From MTP4 sp9310u (lineage in GTDB: Archaea; Halobacteriota; Methanosarcinia; Methanosarcinales; Methanosarcinaceae), in NCBI GenBank assembly GCA_030627005.1, contig DAOUSW010000004.1, positions 1-64,000 of the forward strand: a stretch of 64,000 nt of DNA. The letters are read 5' to 3'. Position 1 is the first letter of the stretch. The number at the start of each line of letters is the position of its first letter. Positions 35,674 to 46,236 of the stretch are shown in pieces. The position numbers were made by a program, and so were the translations under genes. The notes beneath the pieces were generated by a model. It had not been told where the DNA came from, did no database searches, and worked only from the letters and a program-made list of their open reading frames with translations.

Positions 35674-36228
35674 ATGATCCCTAAGAAAGCTTTTTTGACC
35701 AAGGGCACCGGAGTTCACAAGGACAAATTAGCCTCCTTTGAACTTGCCCTTAGGGATGCAAAGATTGAGAAATACAACCTTGTGAGCGTTTCAAGCATAT
35801 TGCCTCCGAATTGCAAAGTTGTTTCCAAAGAGGAAGGTCTAAAAGAGTTAAGGCCGGGGGCTATTGTCCACTGCGTGCTTGCCAGAAATGAGACGAATGA
35901 ACCGGAACGCCTAACAACCGCAGCCATAGGCACCGCGGTCCCGGTTAATGAAAACAACTACGGTTATATTTCGGAACACCACTCCTTTGGAGAAGATGAG
36001 GAAACCGCAGGAGAATACGCAGAAGACCTGGCCGCAACAATGCTTGCCACGACTCTCGGAATAGAATTCGATGCTGATTCGGCCTGGCATGAAAGAGAAC
36101 AGGTGTACAAGACAAGCGGTCATATTTTCGATACGATGCACATGTGCCAGACTGCAAGAGGCGCAAAAGGCGGAAAATGGACCACCGTTGTGGCTGCAAT
36201 GGTCTTCGTAACAGAATTTACCCATTAA
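35674..36228 (+). CDS. pdaD: Pyruvoyl-dependent arginine decarboxylase
   Basis: The enzyme makes agmatine from arginine, the first step of polyamine synthesis in methanogens. The proenzyme cleaves itself between two serines to form the pyruvoyl group; here V-S-V-S-S-I-L-P-P places the cleavage at serine 40/serine 41. The later segment with G-Y-I-S-E-H-H and the E-V-Y/E-Q-V-Y-K-T-S region matches the family. Length of 184 residues is normal. GAGG precedes the ATG, and the gene forms its own unit. No break is visible. Confidence 0.95.
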   Translation: MIPKKAFLTKGTGVHKDKLASFELALRDAKIEKYNLVSVSSILPPNCKVVSKEEGLKELRPGAIVHCVLARNETNEPERLTTAAIGTAVPVNENNYGYISEHHSFGEDEETAGEYAEDLAATMLATTLGIEFDADSAWHEREQVYKTSGHIFDTMHMCQTARGAKGGKWTTVVAAMVFVTEFTH

Positions 36229-36321
36229 AATCGATTAAAAAGCTATTGAAAATAACTTAAAAATTGCTTAAAAATTGCTTAAAAATAACTTAAAAACCAT
36301 AAAGGGGAAGTGAGAGGAAAC

Positions 36322-37311
36322 TCAGAGCTTCCCCGGTCTCGGGGGCATGGAGGTCTGGAAAAGACCCGGCCTGCGCCTTCGTGACAGCCTGAATAATCTA
36401 TTTTTTCCGGGCAGAGGGATACTGCCTTTCAAGCTTACAAGCAGTCCTCCACAGAGGATGAAGCAGCAGCCAAATAGGGTGTTTGCCTGAAGCGGGTCCC
36501 CGAGGAGGGTGCAGCCAAAGAAAATACTGCTTACCGGTTCCATGAGGCACAGCACGGCTGCGGTTTGCGCCCCGATGTGGACGATTCCGTTCATGTAGAG
36601 GAGGGTTCCGACTGCCGTAGTAATGATACCCAGGGGCACGAGCCTCCCGAGGTTTTCAAAAAGCACTTCCCCGGGCACCGAAACCCCGAAGGGGAGGAGC
36701 AGGAGCAGCCCTACCAGGGTAGACCATAACAGCTGTGAAGTGCCCGAATAATCCGATTTCAGGTGGTTGACAGTCAGGATGGAGCAGCCAAAGGAAAAGC
36801 CTGAAAGCAGCCCGAAAAGCAAGCCCAGGAAATAAGTGCCTTCTTCCCCGGACGCCCCGGTCCCAATGCCCATATGGCCGGGGTTTACCGTAAGCAGGAT
36901 TCCGGCCAGGGAAAGGGCCAGGGCAATCATGCTTCGTGCCGTGATTTTTTCCTTGAGGAGAAACGGGGAGAGAAGGGTCACGTAGACCGGAGCGGTGTAA
37001 AGAAGGAGCACTGCTACTGGAATACTGCTGTACTTCATTGCGGAAAAGTAAGAAAACATGGTTACAGTGTTCAGAACCCCGAGCAAGAAGAGATAAGATT
37101 TTTTATTTCCGAGATGGAGCCCTTCAAACCTTCCTGCAGCCATCAGATAGACTAAAATCGCCGCAAATCCGAAAAAAAGGCGGTAAAAGAGAATAGAGGC
37201 TGCTCCCATCTCATTTATCCCTTTTACAAAGATTCCAACCAGTCCGAAGAGTACACAGGACAATATAAGTGTTGAGGAAGGGTTATTAGTTTTTAAAACT
37301 GTTATGGGCAT
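36322..37311 (-). CDS. EamA/DMT-family transporter
   Basis: About ten hydrophobic segments arranged as two repeats of five are typical of the drug/metabolite transporter superfamily EamA domain. The ATG at 37311 is preferred because it starts just before the first membrane helix; the frame extends to 37362. Such carriers export amino acids or metabolites; substrate unknown. A basic tail of about 35 residues after the last helix is unusual in length. It is convergent with pdaD. Confidence 0.85.
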   Translation of the reverse strand: MPITVLKTNNPSSTLILSCVLFGLVGIFVKGINEMGAASILFYRLFFGFAAILVYLMAAGRFEGLHLGNKKSYLFLLGVLNTVTMFSYFSAMKYSSIPVAVLLLYTAPVYVTLLSPFLLKEKITARSMIALALSLAGILLTVNPGHMGIGTGASGEEGTYFLGLLFGLLSGFSFGCSILTVNHLKSDYSGTSQLLWSTLVGLLLLLPFGVSVPGEVLFENLGRLVPLGIITTAVGTLLYMNGIVHIGAQTAAVLCLMEPVSSIFFGCTLLGDPLQANTLFGCCFILCGGLLVSLKGSIPLPGKNRLFRLSRRRRPGLFQTSMPPRPGKL

Positions 37312-37460
37312 GATGTTGAATGAATAAGAGTTCCAGCATATATAATTTTTTAAAATAATCAATAATGACAGACTAAAACTTAATTAAAGACACAATCGCC
37401 GCTAATTGATTATTAAACACGATAATAATTGTTTATTAGAAAATTAATGGTAATAATAAA

Positions 37461-37610
37461 GGATATATCGAGATAAAAAGCAGTTAAAAGAGATATTATT
37501 AAGAAAAAAAGGGTTAAAATGGAGATTAGTGGGAGAAAAGGGGTTAAAATAGATATTATTAAGAAAAAATAAGTGAAAATAGATATTATTGGAAAAAATA
37601 AAGTAAAAGT
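37461..37610. repeat. Degenerate 30-bp tandem repeats
   Basis: Units of exactly 30 bases start at 37491, 37521, 37551 and 37581 (AGATATTATTAAGAAAAAA and variants), with a fifth weak unit at 37461. There are no spacers. The array lies between the EamA gene and the IS66 element. Confidence 0.7.
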
Positions 37611-37711
37611 CGGGTTAGAATTTAAAAAATGGAAAAGATGAAAAACTGAAAAAAATCTTTCCAGCCTTAATCCGATTATTTCATTAGAGCAAACGACCCC
37701 TTAAAATTCAT

Positions 37712-39239
37712 TGTAACTATTCAGGGTATAGTTATCGGCGCTCCGCTGAGCGTCGCTAGAATAGCCTCTATAACTGACAAATTGTTCTTTCTGATTGTAG
37801 AGATGTATGCTCTAATTCTGCAGAAAGCTAGCGCTCCTTGCACGCTTCTGAAAGTTCCTGATATTTTCTGCTGTAACTTCATCATCCTGACATCTCTTTC
37901 TGCCAGATTATTCTCAAATGGAACTCTAAGGTCTTTAAGGAATCTCAGGATCTGTTCTTTGTATTCTATGAACCTATCAAGGAGATTCCTTGCTTTGGTC
38001 TTCGGATTCTTGCCTCGTGTTCCTTTTTTTTCCGGATTTAAAGAAGGTGGATTTTCTTCAATCCCTTTCATGACGATAGCATCGAACTTTTCTTCAAACG
38101 CCTTGACTTGCTCAAAATCTAAATCTCTAATTAGCTCTTTGCACTCATCAGTATATCTTTTCATTTCAGTGAACAGCTCATTCATCTCTTTAGCCCACTG
38201 CTGTTTATAATTCTCTTCAATTCCAGTGAGTTCCCTCTGGAGATGAGCATTGCAAAGTGCATGTTCACATTCATAACTGTTGTACGGTTTCCAGCCGTCA
38301 TGAACTGCTACCCCGTTAAACTCCGGAAGAATTCCCATGTAATCCATTGCTTCAGATCCTCTTTTTGGGTGGGGGAGATAACAGGTATATTTGTCAGTTG
38401 AAGCTACGTGAAGCCACTGTCTTTTTCCTTTGATTCTCATACCTGTTTCATCACAATGGATTACAGGAGAAGTGATTATCTTCTCCTTAATGTCGTTTTC
38501 GAACTGCTCTAAATTCCGGAAACATTCATTTTCTGCTCTTATTATGGTAGCAGGACAGATTTTTATCCCCATAATATCTTCAAAAAACTCTGAAAGCCTT
38601 TCATATGGGATAAACTGGTAGTTCTTACAGTAAACTGCTGAAGCTAAAATATTAGGACCATATTGGACTGGATATTTCACAGATTCAGGAAAGGTAGCTT
38701 TAGTTGTTTTTCCACAGTGAGAACAGGTCTTTATTTGACTTCGATGTTCCGTAACAATGAGATTTACGGGAGGAATATCAAAAATCTGCCTTCTCTCATA
38801 AGCTTCAATTCCAACATCTTCAAGAGTATGTCCGCATTCTCCACAGCAGTTTACAGAATGTTCTATGATCTAGTCAGGATAATTAACCATTTCAAGAGTG
38901 GTACCTTGGTGGCCTTCTTGACCTCCGGGTTTCTTTCCGCTCTTTTTGCGGCGACTCTTGGGTTTAGGTTTTTCATGCAAAAAAACGTCTGTAGAAGGAG
39001 GTTTACTACTATTTCTACTGTTTTGATTTAAGCGAGCTTCCAGGGATTGCAACCTTTCACGAAGCTCTTTTATTTGAGATTCAAGACTCTCAATATATAC
39101 AATAACTTCAGGGTTTGAAGCACAGAGTGCAAGAATCTCTTCACGTATCATAAGCGCAAAAAGGAATCATTTTATATCCAATTTTTCCTCGAAACGAGGA
39201 AAAATTGTGTAGCCTTTACAAGGCTACTGAATAGTTACA
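37712..39239. mobile_element. IS66-family insertion sequence
   Basis: The ends are inverted repeats TGTAACTATTCAG at 37712-37724 and CTGAATAGTTACA at 39227-39239; the inner GTAA start fits IS66. A clear 8-bp target duplication was not found, suggesting an old or rearranged insertion. Two hairpins, one with the stem TTTTTCCTCG around AAA and one GTAGCCTT/AAGGCTAC, lie between the right end and the transposase start (39182-39226). A single transposase fills the element; the TnpA/TnpB accessory genes of classic IS66 are missing. Confidence 0.85.
37721..39151 (-). CDS. tnpC: IS66 transposase with an in-frame TAG codon
   Basis: The 476-codon frame is open except for one TAG at 38870-38872 (codon 94). 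Before it are a coiled coil and the N-S-R-N-S-S-K-P-P-S motif of IS66 TnpC. After it are a zinc-binding C-G-E-C-G-H ... C-S-H-C-G region and the catalytic domain, with D in H-C-D-E-T-G, D in V-H-D-G-W-K-P-Y and E in N-L-A-E-R-D-V-R. The frame is otherwise clean on both sides. In Methanosarcina UAG can be read as pyrrolysine, and transposases with in-frame UAG have been reported there, so full-length product is possible. A nonsense mutation is the alternative. Without readthrough the two parts are 93 and up to 382 residues. Confidence 0.88.
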
Positions 39240-39331
39240 AAGGATTTATGCTTAAAAATATGCCGGATAACTTTAATAATATTTTCCCAAGTATAGTATT
39301 AAAAAGGATCTGGTTTCAGGAAGTAAACCGG

Positions 39332-39385
39332 AGTTCGAAAGAGAATAACTTTAGTTCGAAAGAGAATAACTTTAGTTAGAAAGAG
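39332..39385. repeat. 21-bp tandem repeat upstream of the acetyltransferase
   Basis: GTTCGAAAGAGAATAACTTTA is repeated perfectly at 39332 and 39353, with a partial third unit. It lies in the likely promoter or leader of the gene at 39414. Confidence 0.75.
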
Positions 39386-39413
39386 AAATTTATTATGTGA
39401 TCAGGGGATCAAA

Positions 39414-40004
39414 ATGAAAACAAACTGGATCAAGGACAACACATCTTTCAGTTATTGTGCGGAGGCAGACCTGAAGGATATAGCATCAATGCTTTCAAAA
39501 GAAAGTGTATGCAAATACATGTTTTTTGGGCCGAATAAAGAAGAAGATACAATGGTTTACTTTTCTCCGCTGGTCAAATCAATAGAGGAATCTTTAAAGG
39601 ATGATAAAATACCGGATTGTCATGTTTTCACTATCAGAGATAATGGTACCGGCGAATTTATAGGCCAGTGTGCACTGCTTCCGATAGAATTCACCAATGG
39701 GAATTATCTGATCGGGTACCAAATAGATGATACCCAGTGGAGAAAAGGATATGGTACTGCTGCCTGTGATTTCCTGGTACATTACGCTTTCAATGTTATA
39801 GATGCATTCAGGCTCACAGGCGATTGTGTAAGGGACAATTCGGGATCAGAGAAAGTGATGGTTAGATCAGGTTTTCAGCCCGGAGGCAGGCAAAGAAAAT
39901 ACTGGTTTGTGGGCGCAAAATATTTTGATAGAATGCTTTTCTCACTCCTGAAAGAGGACGTTCCTGAAAGTAAGTTAAAAGAATTGAATGATATTTACAG
40001 GTGA
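39414..40004 (+). CDS. GNAT-family N-acetyltransferase, 196 aa
   Basis: The segment I-G-Y-Q-I-D-D-T-Q-W-R-K-G-Y-G-T-A-A is the acetyl-CoA pyrophosphate-binding loop of the RimJ/RimL type GNAT fold. It is followed by the conserved helix and by D-N-S-G-S-E-K-V-M-V-R-S-G-F. Such enzymes acetylate amino groups of proteins, amino acids or drugs. Length and ending are normal. The gene is next to the IS66 right end and a repeat array, so its promoter may be affected by the insertion. Confidence 0.85.
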   Translation: MKTNWIKDNTSFSYCAEADLKDIASMLSKESVCKYMFFGPNKEEDTMVYFSPLVKSIEESLKDDKIPDCHVFTIRDNGTGEFIGQCALLPIEFTNGNYLIGYQIDDTQWRKGYGTAACDFLVHYAFNVIDAFRLTGDCVRDNSGSEKVMVRSGFQPGGRQRKYWFVGAKYFDRMLFSLLKEDVPESKLKELNDIYR

Positions 40005-40169
40005 ACTAACCAGAGATTTTGGGGTGTGCGAAATCATTTTGGAATGCAACAGTTAGAAAAGGTAATAACGAACACTGTAAAAAAGGACAGCACACTTTTC
40101 AATACAATCAAATAAGAGACCACTCCTTTATGGAAATAAGGAAAAAGAAACAAACAAAGGAGTTCTTTT

Positions 40170-41642
40170 GTGAATAGTAAAATCTTAATTTGCTTTTTTT
40201 TGTTGATTGTGATTGTGACTGCAGCCGGTTCCGGTTGCATCTCAGAAAGCAATAACATGCCCGAAGAGTAAATTGGAAACATCGAAGACATCGAAGGCCT
40301 CTGGATGGGAAGCCTGGAACTCAAGGGCGGGCAGGAATTGAGAATTTTATTCAACATCTCTACCGGATCCGATGGGTTGCCAACTGCCACCATGGACAGC
40401 CTTGACCAGGGGGCAAGCGGCATACCTGTGGAGAAGGTAATTTACAAAGATGGGACCCTGCGCCTTGAAGTCACAGCCATCAAAGGTATTTTTGAAGGAG
40501 TGCTAAAAGAGGACGGAAAAACCATCGAAGGCGAGTGGAAACAGATGGGGTCAGTTTTCCCACTTGTGCTTTCCCGTATTGATGAAAAACCTGAAATTCG
40601 AAGGGAACAGGACCCTGTAAAACCCTATCCGTATGACGAGGAAGAAGTCGTTTATGAAAACAAGGAGGCTGGGATCCAGCTGGCAGGCACCTTAACCAAG
40701 CCGAAGACCGAGGGGCCTTTCCCCGCCGTGCTGCTCATAACCGGGTCTGGCAAGCAAGACCGCAACGAAGCGGTTTTCGGGCACAGGCCGTTCCTTGTGC
40801 TCTCGGATTACCTGACACGCCAGGGCATTGCTGTCCTCAGGGTCGATGACCGGGGCGTCGGAGGCTCAACCGGGAACTTCTCCCGGGTCACTACCGAAGA
40901 TTTCGCAGAAGACGCAGTTGCAGGCGTTGAGTACCTGAAGAGCCGCGAAGACATAGACCCGGACAGGATAGGGCTGATCGGGCACAGTGAAGGCGGATTA
41001 ATTGCCCCGATGGTTGCAGTCAGGTCCCCGGATGTCGCATTCATCGTGCTCATGGCAGGCCCGGGCCTGACGGGAGAGGAAATTGTTTTGTTTCAGAGCA
41101 GGCTGGTTGCCGAGGCTGATGGGGTAGCTAACGAAACCATCGCCAAAAATGACGCTCTTCTAAAAGACATATTCTCCGTAATTAAAGCGGAAGAGAATGA
41201 CACAATTGCCGGGGAAGAAATCCGCAGGCTTGTAACGGATACCCTGGCAAACCTGAGCGAAGAAGAAAAACAGTATTCCAGCTACACCGAAGAATCCCTG
41301 GATGCTGAAATAAAGCTACTGGTATCGCCCTGGACGCGCTACTTCCTGACCTACGACCCAAAAACGACCCTGATAGAAGTGGAATGTCCGCTCCTGGCGA
41401 TAAACGGGGAAAAAGACCTCCAGGTGCCCCCTGAAGAAAACCTCCGGGCCATCGAGGAAGCTCTCGAAGCAGGAGGTAACGAGGACTATACCGTAAAAGA
41501 GCTGCCTGAGCTCAACCACTTATTCCAGACCGCCAAAACAGGGTCCCCTTCCGAGTACGCGACGATTGAAGAGACCATGTCTCCGACTGCTATGGAACTT
41601 ATTGGGGACTGGGTTCTGGAACACACCCAAATGGAAGAGTGA
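40170..41642 (+). pseudogene. Lipoprotein alpha/beta hydrolase with an in-frame TAA
   Basis: A GTG start at 40170 after AAAGGAG encodes a signal peptide and lipobox (G-S-G-C at residues 20-23). The frame meets TAA at 40269-40271 (codon 34), then continues without a break to 41642. The main part has the nucleophile elbow G-H-S-E-G-G, an acid in N-G-E-K-D-L-Q-V-P-P and a histidine in E-L-N-H-L-F, a complete catalytic triad of the dienelactone hydrolase/esterase type. Translation of the 445-residue part from ATG 40305 would give a cytoplasmic enzyme, but that start lacks a good binding site. A single nonsense change is the likely cause. Confidence 0.82.
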
Positions 41643-42477
41643 ATTGACTTTAAGGGGAAATGAGGACGCTTTGCTGTTATGAAGAACCATTGAGATAGAG
41701 TCATTTCCCCTGCAACTTACTATTTCCCTAAAACTTACCATTTTCCGATAATTTATTAATTCACTTCAATTTACTGGTCCTCTATAACTTACTAATCCAC
41801 TTCAATTTACTATTTCCTCGATTTACCCCTATTTTTCTTAAATTCCACTCTCTTCTACAAAATTGATTCAAAACTTACATGGATAACGATTTTTTACATC
41901 TGTATAATTAGAAGTGTATAATACCAATAGATAGTTTAATAAACTTAATAGGATGGTTTAATGATATACCAGTAAACTTATTATTTACGAATAAAATATC
42001 ACCTATTGCGATCGAAAATTAGTTGCGCGCATCTAATGAAAAAGTCAACAAATATATTTCATTAAGATTGGCATTTGACTTCATTTTAACACTTTTTTTT
42101 CATTTGTTATGTAAAAAACGTACATTTATAAGTAAATGTCTTATGCAGAAGCTTGATTATAAGTTTAATTTTAATTTCAAAGTTTAAAAGCTATTTTTCA
42201 GGAAAAATACGGCTTAATGAAGTTTTAATTTCTGTCGAAAATTAGCGGTTTTGCCCTGCAGGAAAGAATCTTTATATAGTTATTCAACTAAGAAAAAAAT
42301 TGGAAAACTTTGAGAGTTGGGGACTGGTATACTCTTAGAAAGAAGCTCAATAAAAAATATTAGACAGTTGAAGTAATGGATAGAAATGTGGCATCATTTT
42401 TTGCCCCCAGGTCTCAAAATAAAACCGAATATCCCATATAAAGCAGAAACTTAGTCAAAAATTGAAAGGTGTTGTAA
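41643..42477. other. AT-rich intergenic region
   Basis: An 835-bp region without a recognisable gene. It has diverged repeats of ACTTACTAATTCACTTCAAT type (41718-41810), and a TATA-like CTTTATATAG near 42270 that might initiate a long leader for the gene at 42478. Confidence 0.4.
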
Positions 42478-42978
42478 ATGAAAACATTGAAGAAATTGCT
42501 TGCATTGTCAATTGTTTTACTGGCAACGATCCCGCTCGCTTCGGCAGATATGCAGGTCGACCTGCTGGCCAACCAGACGCTTGATGTTGGAATGGTAAAC
42601 GTCACATGTGACGGAAATAACCTCTCCATAAAATACATAACAGAAGACGGCTGGACCTTAAACGAAACTCACCTTGCCGTCGCAGGGAACATTACAGGTA
42701 TCCCGACAACAAAGAAAGGAAACCCGACCCCCGGTCAGTTCGACTATTCGGAGAGGTACTCCCCCGGAGTAATAGAATATACCTATATCGTTCCTATTGC
42801 AGACCTGAACCTTGAAGAAGGGGATACCACAGTAATCATCGCAGCCCATGCAGCCGTGCAGCAAGAAGAGGGATATGAAGGGATAACACTCCTTGAGGAA
42901 GGTGCCTGGGGCGAAGGCTATCGTTTCGTCCCGAAAGGAGACTGGGCAATGTATTTTGAATATGATATAACGGCATAA
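42478..42978 (+). CDS. Exported protein, 166 aa
   Basis: Residues 1-23 form a standard signal peptide ending A-S-A-D. The mature part is acidic and beta-rich, with several N-x-[ST] sites, and ends in a conserved-looking E-G-A-W-G-E-G-Y-R-F stretch near the C-terminus. That stretch also occurs in a group of small exported archaeal and bacterial proteins of unknown role. A GGTG site precedes the ATG. There is no membrane anchor, so it is presumably secreted or held in the pseudo-periplasm. Confidence 0.7.
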   Translation: MKTLKKLLALSIVLLATIPLASADMQVDLLANQTLDVGMVNVTCDGNNLSIKYITEDGWTLNETHLAVAGNITGIPTTKKGNPTPGQFDYSERYSPGVIEYTYIVPIADLNLEEGDTTVIIAAHAAVQQEEGYEGITLLEEGAWGEGYRFVPKGDWAMYFEYDITA

Positions 42979-43418
42979 ACCCCGAATCCCCCAGATCCAA
43001 ACCTCTTGAACCCTTAAATCGGATGGAAATCCCGGCCTGCAGGAAGAGCTTACCCCGGGCACTGATGCTGTTATGCTTCAGGAAAAAACCCACCGCTACT
43101 TTGAACCCCCGGGTTGCATAATTTATTCCACCTTTACAGAAGTTCTCCTGCATGCTCCCCTGCATGAAAACGATAAACAAAAAAACAAAGGGACCGGATT
43201 CAAAACCCACGAAACCTCAGACCCATAAATTTCGGTCCCTTTTTTCCCATCCCTACTTTTTATCGTCTGGACGTATCTTTGCACTATAATTGCAGGCAGG
43301 CCGTGAAGATGATCGGGCAGCTTGCCAATAAAATGTCGGCGTTGAGCGGTCCAGGTCGAGCCATTATCACTGCGCCTGTTCACTTCTCCTGTTCACTTCT
43401 CCTGTTCACTTCTCCTGT
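42979..43418. other. Intergenic region ending in 13-bp tandem repeats
   Basis: GTTCACTTCTCCT is repeated three times at 43378-43416, with a partial fourth, immediately beyond the stop codon of the minus-strand serine hydrolase. The rest shows no gene. Confidence 0.6.
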
Positions 43419-45026
43419 TCACTGCACCTCTTTACTACTACTGCTTTCCTCAAGCCTGCCGCTAAATGTTGCACCTCCAAGCCCTGTCAGCTCCTCTATC
43501 TGGAGTGTTACCTCATCGTTTTCAAAGCTCATGTTCACCTGGTAGTTGTCAATATTTGAGACCTCATTGTAATAGAAAACAAATTCTCTGTCCGTTCTCC
43601 AGAAACCCTTACGGGCAAGAGGTCCGAACTCCCCGCCGGGAGATATGCGGTAAACATTGTCCAGCCCTACCGGAAGCACCTGCTGCTCCTCTTCCAGGGA
43701 GAGGTTGAGGATTGCTTCCTCCTGTCCCGGAAAACTCAGGGAGATGGTTTTAATGCCAAAGGGGTTGGGTTCAAACACATACGTTTTACCGGAGATTTCC
43801 TTTGCCATTTCCGGCAACTGAGGCACGGGTTCGGGATCAGGGAGGTTTGCAGCAGCTTTTATTTTGTCCTGAAGCCGCCCGTAGGCTTCCGGGTTTTCAG
43901 GAAGGGCCCGGTCCGACTGCAGGGCTGCAAGCAGGAAAGGAGAAAGCTCATCTGGCTCAAAACCCCCGCCTGTGGTCACAAGTATGATGTTTTTCTCAGG
44001 CCAGACAACGCTGCGCTGCCCGCCGCGTCCCCTGGCTTCATAAAGCCCGGGGATGCTGCCTGGAACCCACCACTGGTACCCATACCCCTCACCTTCATCC
44101 AGGGAAACCTGCTTTTGAGTCGATCTATTCACCCATTCTGCCGGCACTACCTGTTCCCCTTCCCAGATGCCCCCATTCAGGAAGAGGTAGCCCAGTTTTG
44201 CCATATCCTGAGGAGCCAGGCGCAGGTCGTCCCAGCCGTGGTTGTTTCCCTGTGGGTCGGAAGGCCAGTTGACGTTCTGGATGCCGAGAGACTCAAAAAG
44301 AGTTTCATTAGCATAATCCCGTTCGCTCATGCCGGTTGTTTCCCGGATGATCCCCGAGAGGAGATGGGAATTGCAGCTACAGTAGACGAAACGGGTGTCC
44401 GGTTCTTCTGCCATGGGCAGGTCAAGCGTAAACTGGACCCAGTCCGGGCTTTCCTGCATCTGAGCCAGCGTGGTTTCAACGGGATCGTTAATGCATTCGA
44501 AACCCGACCTCATGGTCAGAAGGTCTTCCAGGGTCATTGCCTTTTTATCTGCATCAACATTCGCAACAGTACGATTCGGGAAAAAGCCCAGGACCGGCTG
44601 CTCAACACCTGTGATATATCCCTCGGAAATTGCGATGCCTATCAGGGTCGCTGTAAAACTTTTGGTAACGGAAGCGACATCGTGTATGGAACCCTCAGTA
44701 AAGGGATAAAAGTAAGCATCCATCACGACGTACCCGTTCCTTATGAGCAGCAAGCTGTGAATATTAACGCCCTCTTCCCGGATGTAATCCAGTGTCTCGG
44801 CCAGTTTTTCCGAGTCTATCCCCTGCTGTTCCGGGGTTGATGTCTGTCAACCCCCAATGGGCCAGTATGCTGCCGGCTCAGTGACAGGCTCAGTGACTGG
44901 TTCTGTAGCTGGTTCCGTGGCCGACTCGTTGTCTGAATCGGGCGTTTCAACGCAACCGGCGGCTGCAAACAGGGTCGTCAAAAATGCAAGTAATCCGATA
45001 AATTTCGAATTATTTGTTCTTCCCAT
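43419..45026 (-). pseudogene. Lipoprotein serine hydrolase (class C beta-lactamase fold) with an in-frame TGA
   Basis: ATG at 45026 follows a GGGGGAG site and encodes a signal peptide with lipobox A-A-G-C and a T-E-P-V repeat linker. The frame then meets TGA at 44847-44849, in the context G-G-stop-Q-T-S-T-P-E-Q-Q-G; related proteins have tryptophan (TGG) there. The remainder to 43419 is open, with the S-V-T-K-S-F catalytic serine-lysine motif, Y-C-S-C-N tyrosine motif region and the expected length. This family includes penicillin-binding protein-like esterases. A G-to-A change explains the break. The part from 44753 could start internally but would lack export. Confidence 0.85.
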
Positions 45027-45273
45027 TAATTCTCCCCCCATATAATCCCACATAATAAAACTCAAAAAGATGTCTGAGCTTTTTTGAATTCAATTTCAAG
45101 CAAAGAGAATTCCCCGAAAAAATAGCAACAATAATAGCTCGAACTTCTACCCTGAATTTCTGGGATATATATCTGAAATATATATTATGCACTTTACCCG
45201 TAAAAACCAAACCTTTCCCCGGGGAAAAGTAAGGCAGTTTATCTAATTTCAGGGCAATTAAGGGTTGAGCAAA

Positions 45274-46131
45274 ATGTCAATCGATCAGATCCCAATCGGA
45301 AAGTTTTCCTTCATGACCCGCCTCACGCAAAAAGCGCTCCGCCTCTATGACCGGAAAGGACTGCTTGTTCCGGAAGCAAAAGATTCCTTTACCGGCTACC
45401 GCTACTACACGGTTGCCCAGGTCGAGAGGGGGATGACGATCAAAACTCTCGCATTCCTGGGATTTTCCCTGGACGAGATTGCCGTGCTTCTGGACACGGA
45501 GAGCACGGGAAACTGTGAGGTCATTGAAGCCTGCTTCAAAAAGAGGCTTGAGGACATCCGGCTGGAGATCGGGCAGCTGCGAAAAATCGAAGGCATTTTG
45601 CAGGGCGCCTGCAAGCAAGACGGAAAAATACTGGAGTTATTCAAGATGTCAGTAACAGATCCCGTTATCAAAGAAGTCCCTGAAATGCGCGTAATAAGCA
45701 AGCGCGAAAAGGGCGTTTATGCCGTAACGATCGGAAAACTCATAGGCGAACTCTGTGCCTGCGTGGACAGCCCCGAAAACCGTCGGAACCGCGTAAAAGT
45801 TACAGGCCCTGTCATGTTTCTCTGCCATGACGAAGAATACAAAGAAGAAGATGCCGATATCGAAGTCGCCCTCCCTGTCTCGGGCAGGATCTCGGTGGAA
45901 GACCCGAAAATGGAAGTCAGGACCCTTCCCGGCATCAGGGTTATTTCCGTAGTCTACAGGGGGCCATACCAGGGTGTCGAAGCCGGGTATTCCCGGATCT
46001 TTGCCTACGCCTCCGAAAAGAACATGGAACCCCTGGGACATTTCGGCCCGAGCAGGGAACTGTACTTTAACGACCCTGCCGAAGTCCCAGAAGAAGAACT
46101 GATGACAGAGGTTCAGCTCCCGGTAAGGTGA
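45274..46131 (+). CDS. MerR-family regulator with GyrI-like effector domain
   Basis: Residues about 5-70 form the MerR DNA-binding domain: R-L-T-Q-K-A-L-R-L-Y-D-R-K-G-L-L and G-Y-R-Y-Y. A dimerisation helix follows, and from about residue 120 a GyrI/SOUL-like effector-binding domain of the BmrR class. These proteins bind small hydrophobic compounds and twist promoters to activate transport genes. ATG 45274 is preferred over an upstream TTG at 45265. It diverges from the lipoprotein hydrolase gene and might control it. Confidence 0.85.
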   Translation: MSIDQIPIGKFSFMTRLTQKALRLYDRKGLLVPEAKDSFTGYRYYTVAQVERGMTIKTLAFLGFSLDEIAVLLDTESTGNCEVIEACFKKRLEDIRLEIGQLRKIEGILQGACKQDGKILELFKMSVTDPVIKEVPEMRVISKREKGVYAVTIGKLIGELCACVDSPENRRNRVKVTGPVMFLCHDEEYKEEDADIEVALPVSGRISVEDPKMEVRTLPGIRVISVVYRGPYQGVEAGYSRIFAYASEKNMEPLGHFGPSRELYFNDPAEVPEEELMTEVQLPVR

Positions 46132-46236
46132 GCTCTGCAGGTTAAGTGAACCCTGCCGGTGAAACAAATCCAGGAAATTAATATGTGCTCAACAAAATAA
46201 ATCCAGGCAACTGGTTAAGCTGTGCCCCGGCACATA

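Noticed and set aside
37461..37610. 30-bp repeat array considered as a CRISPR
   Set aside because: Units are directly adjacent with no spacers, are degenerate, and no cas gene is nearby.
44847..44849. In-frame TGA considered as selenocysteine
   Set aside because: Serine hydrolases of this family have tryptophan there, the catalytic serine is elsewhere, and no selenocysteine insertion element is apparent.
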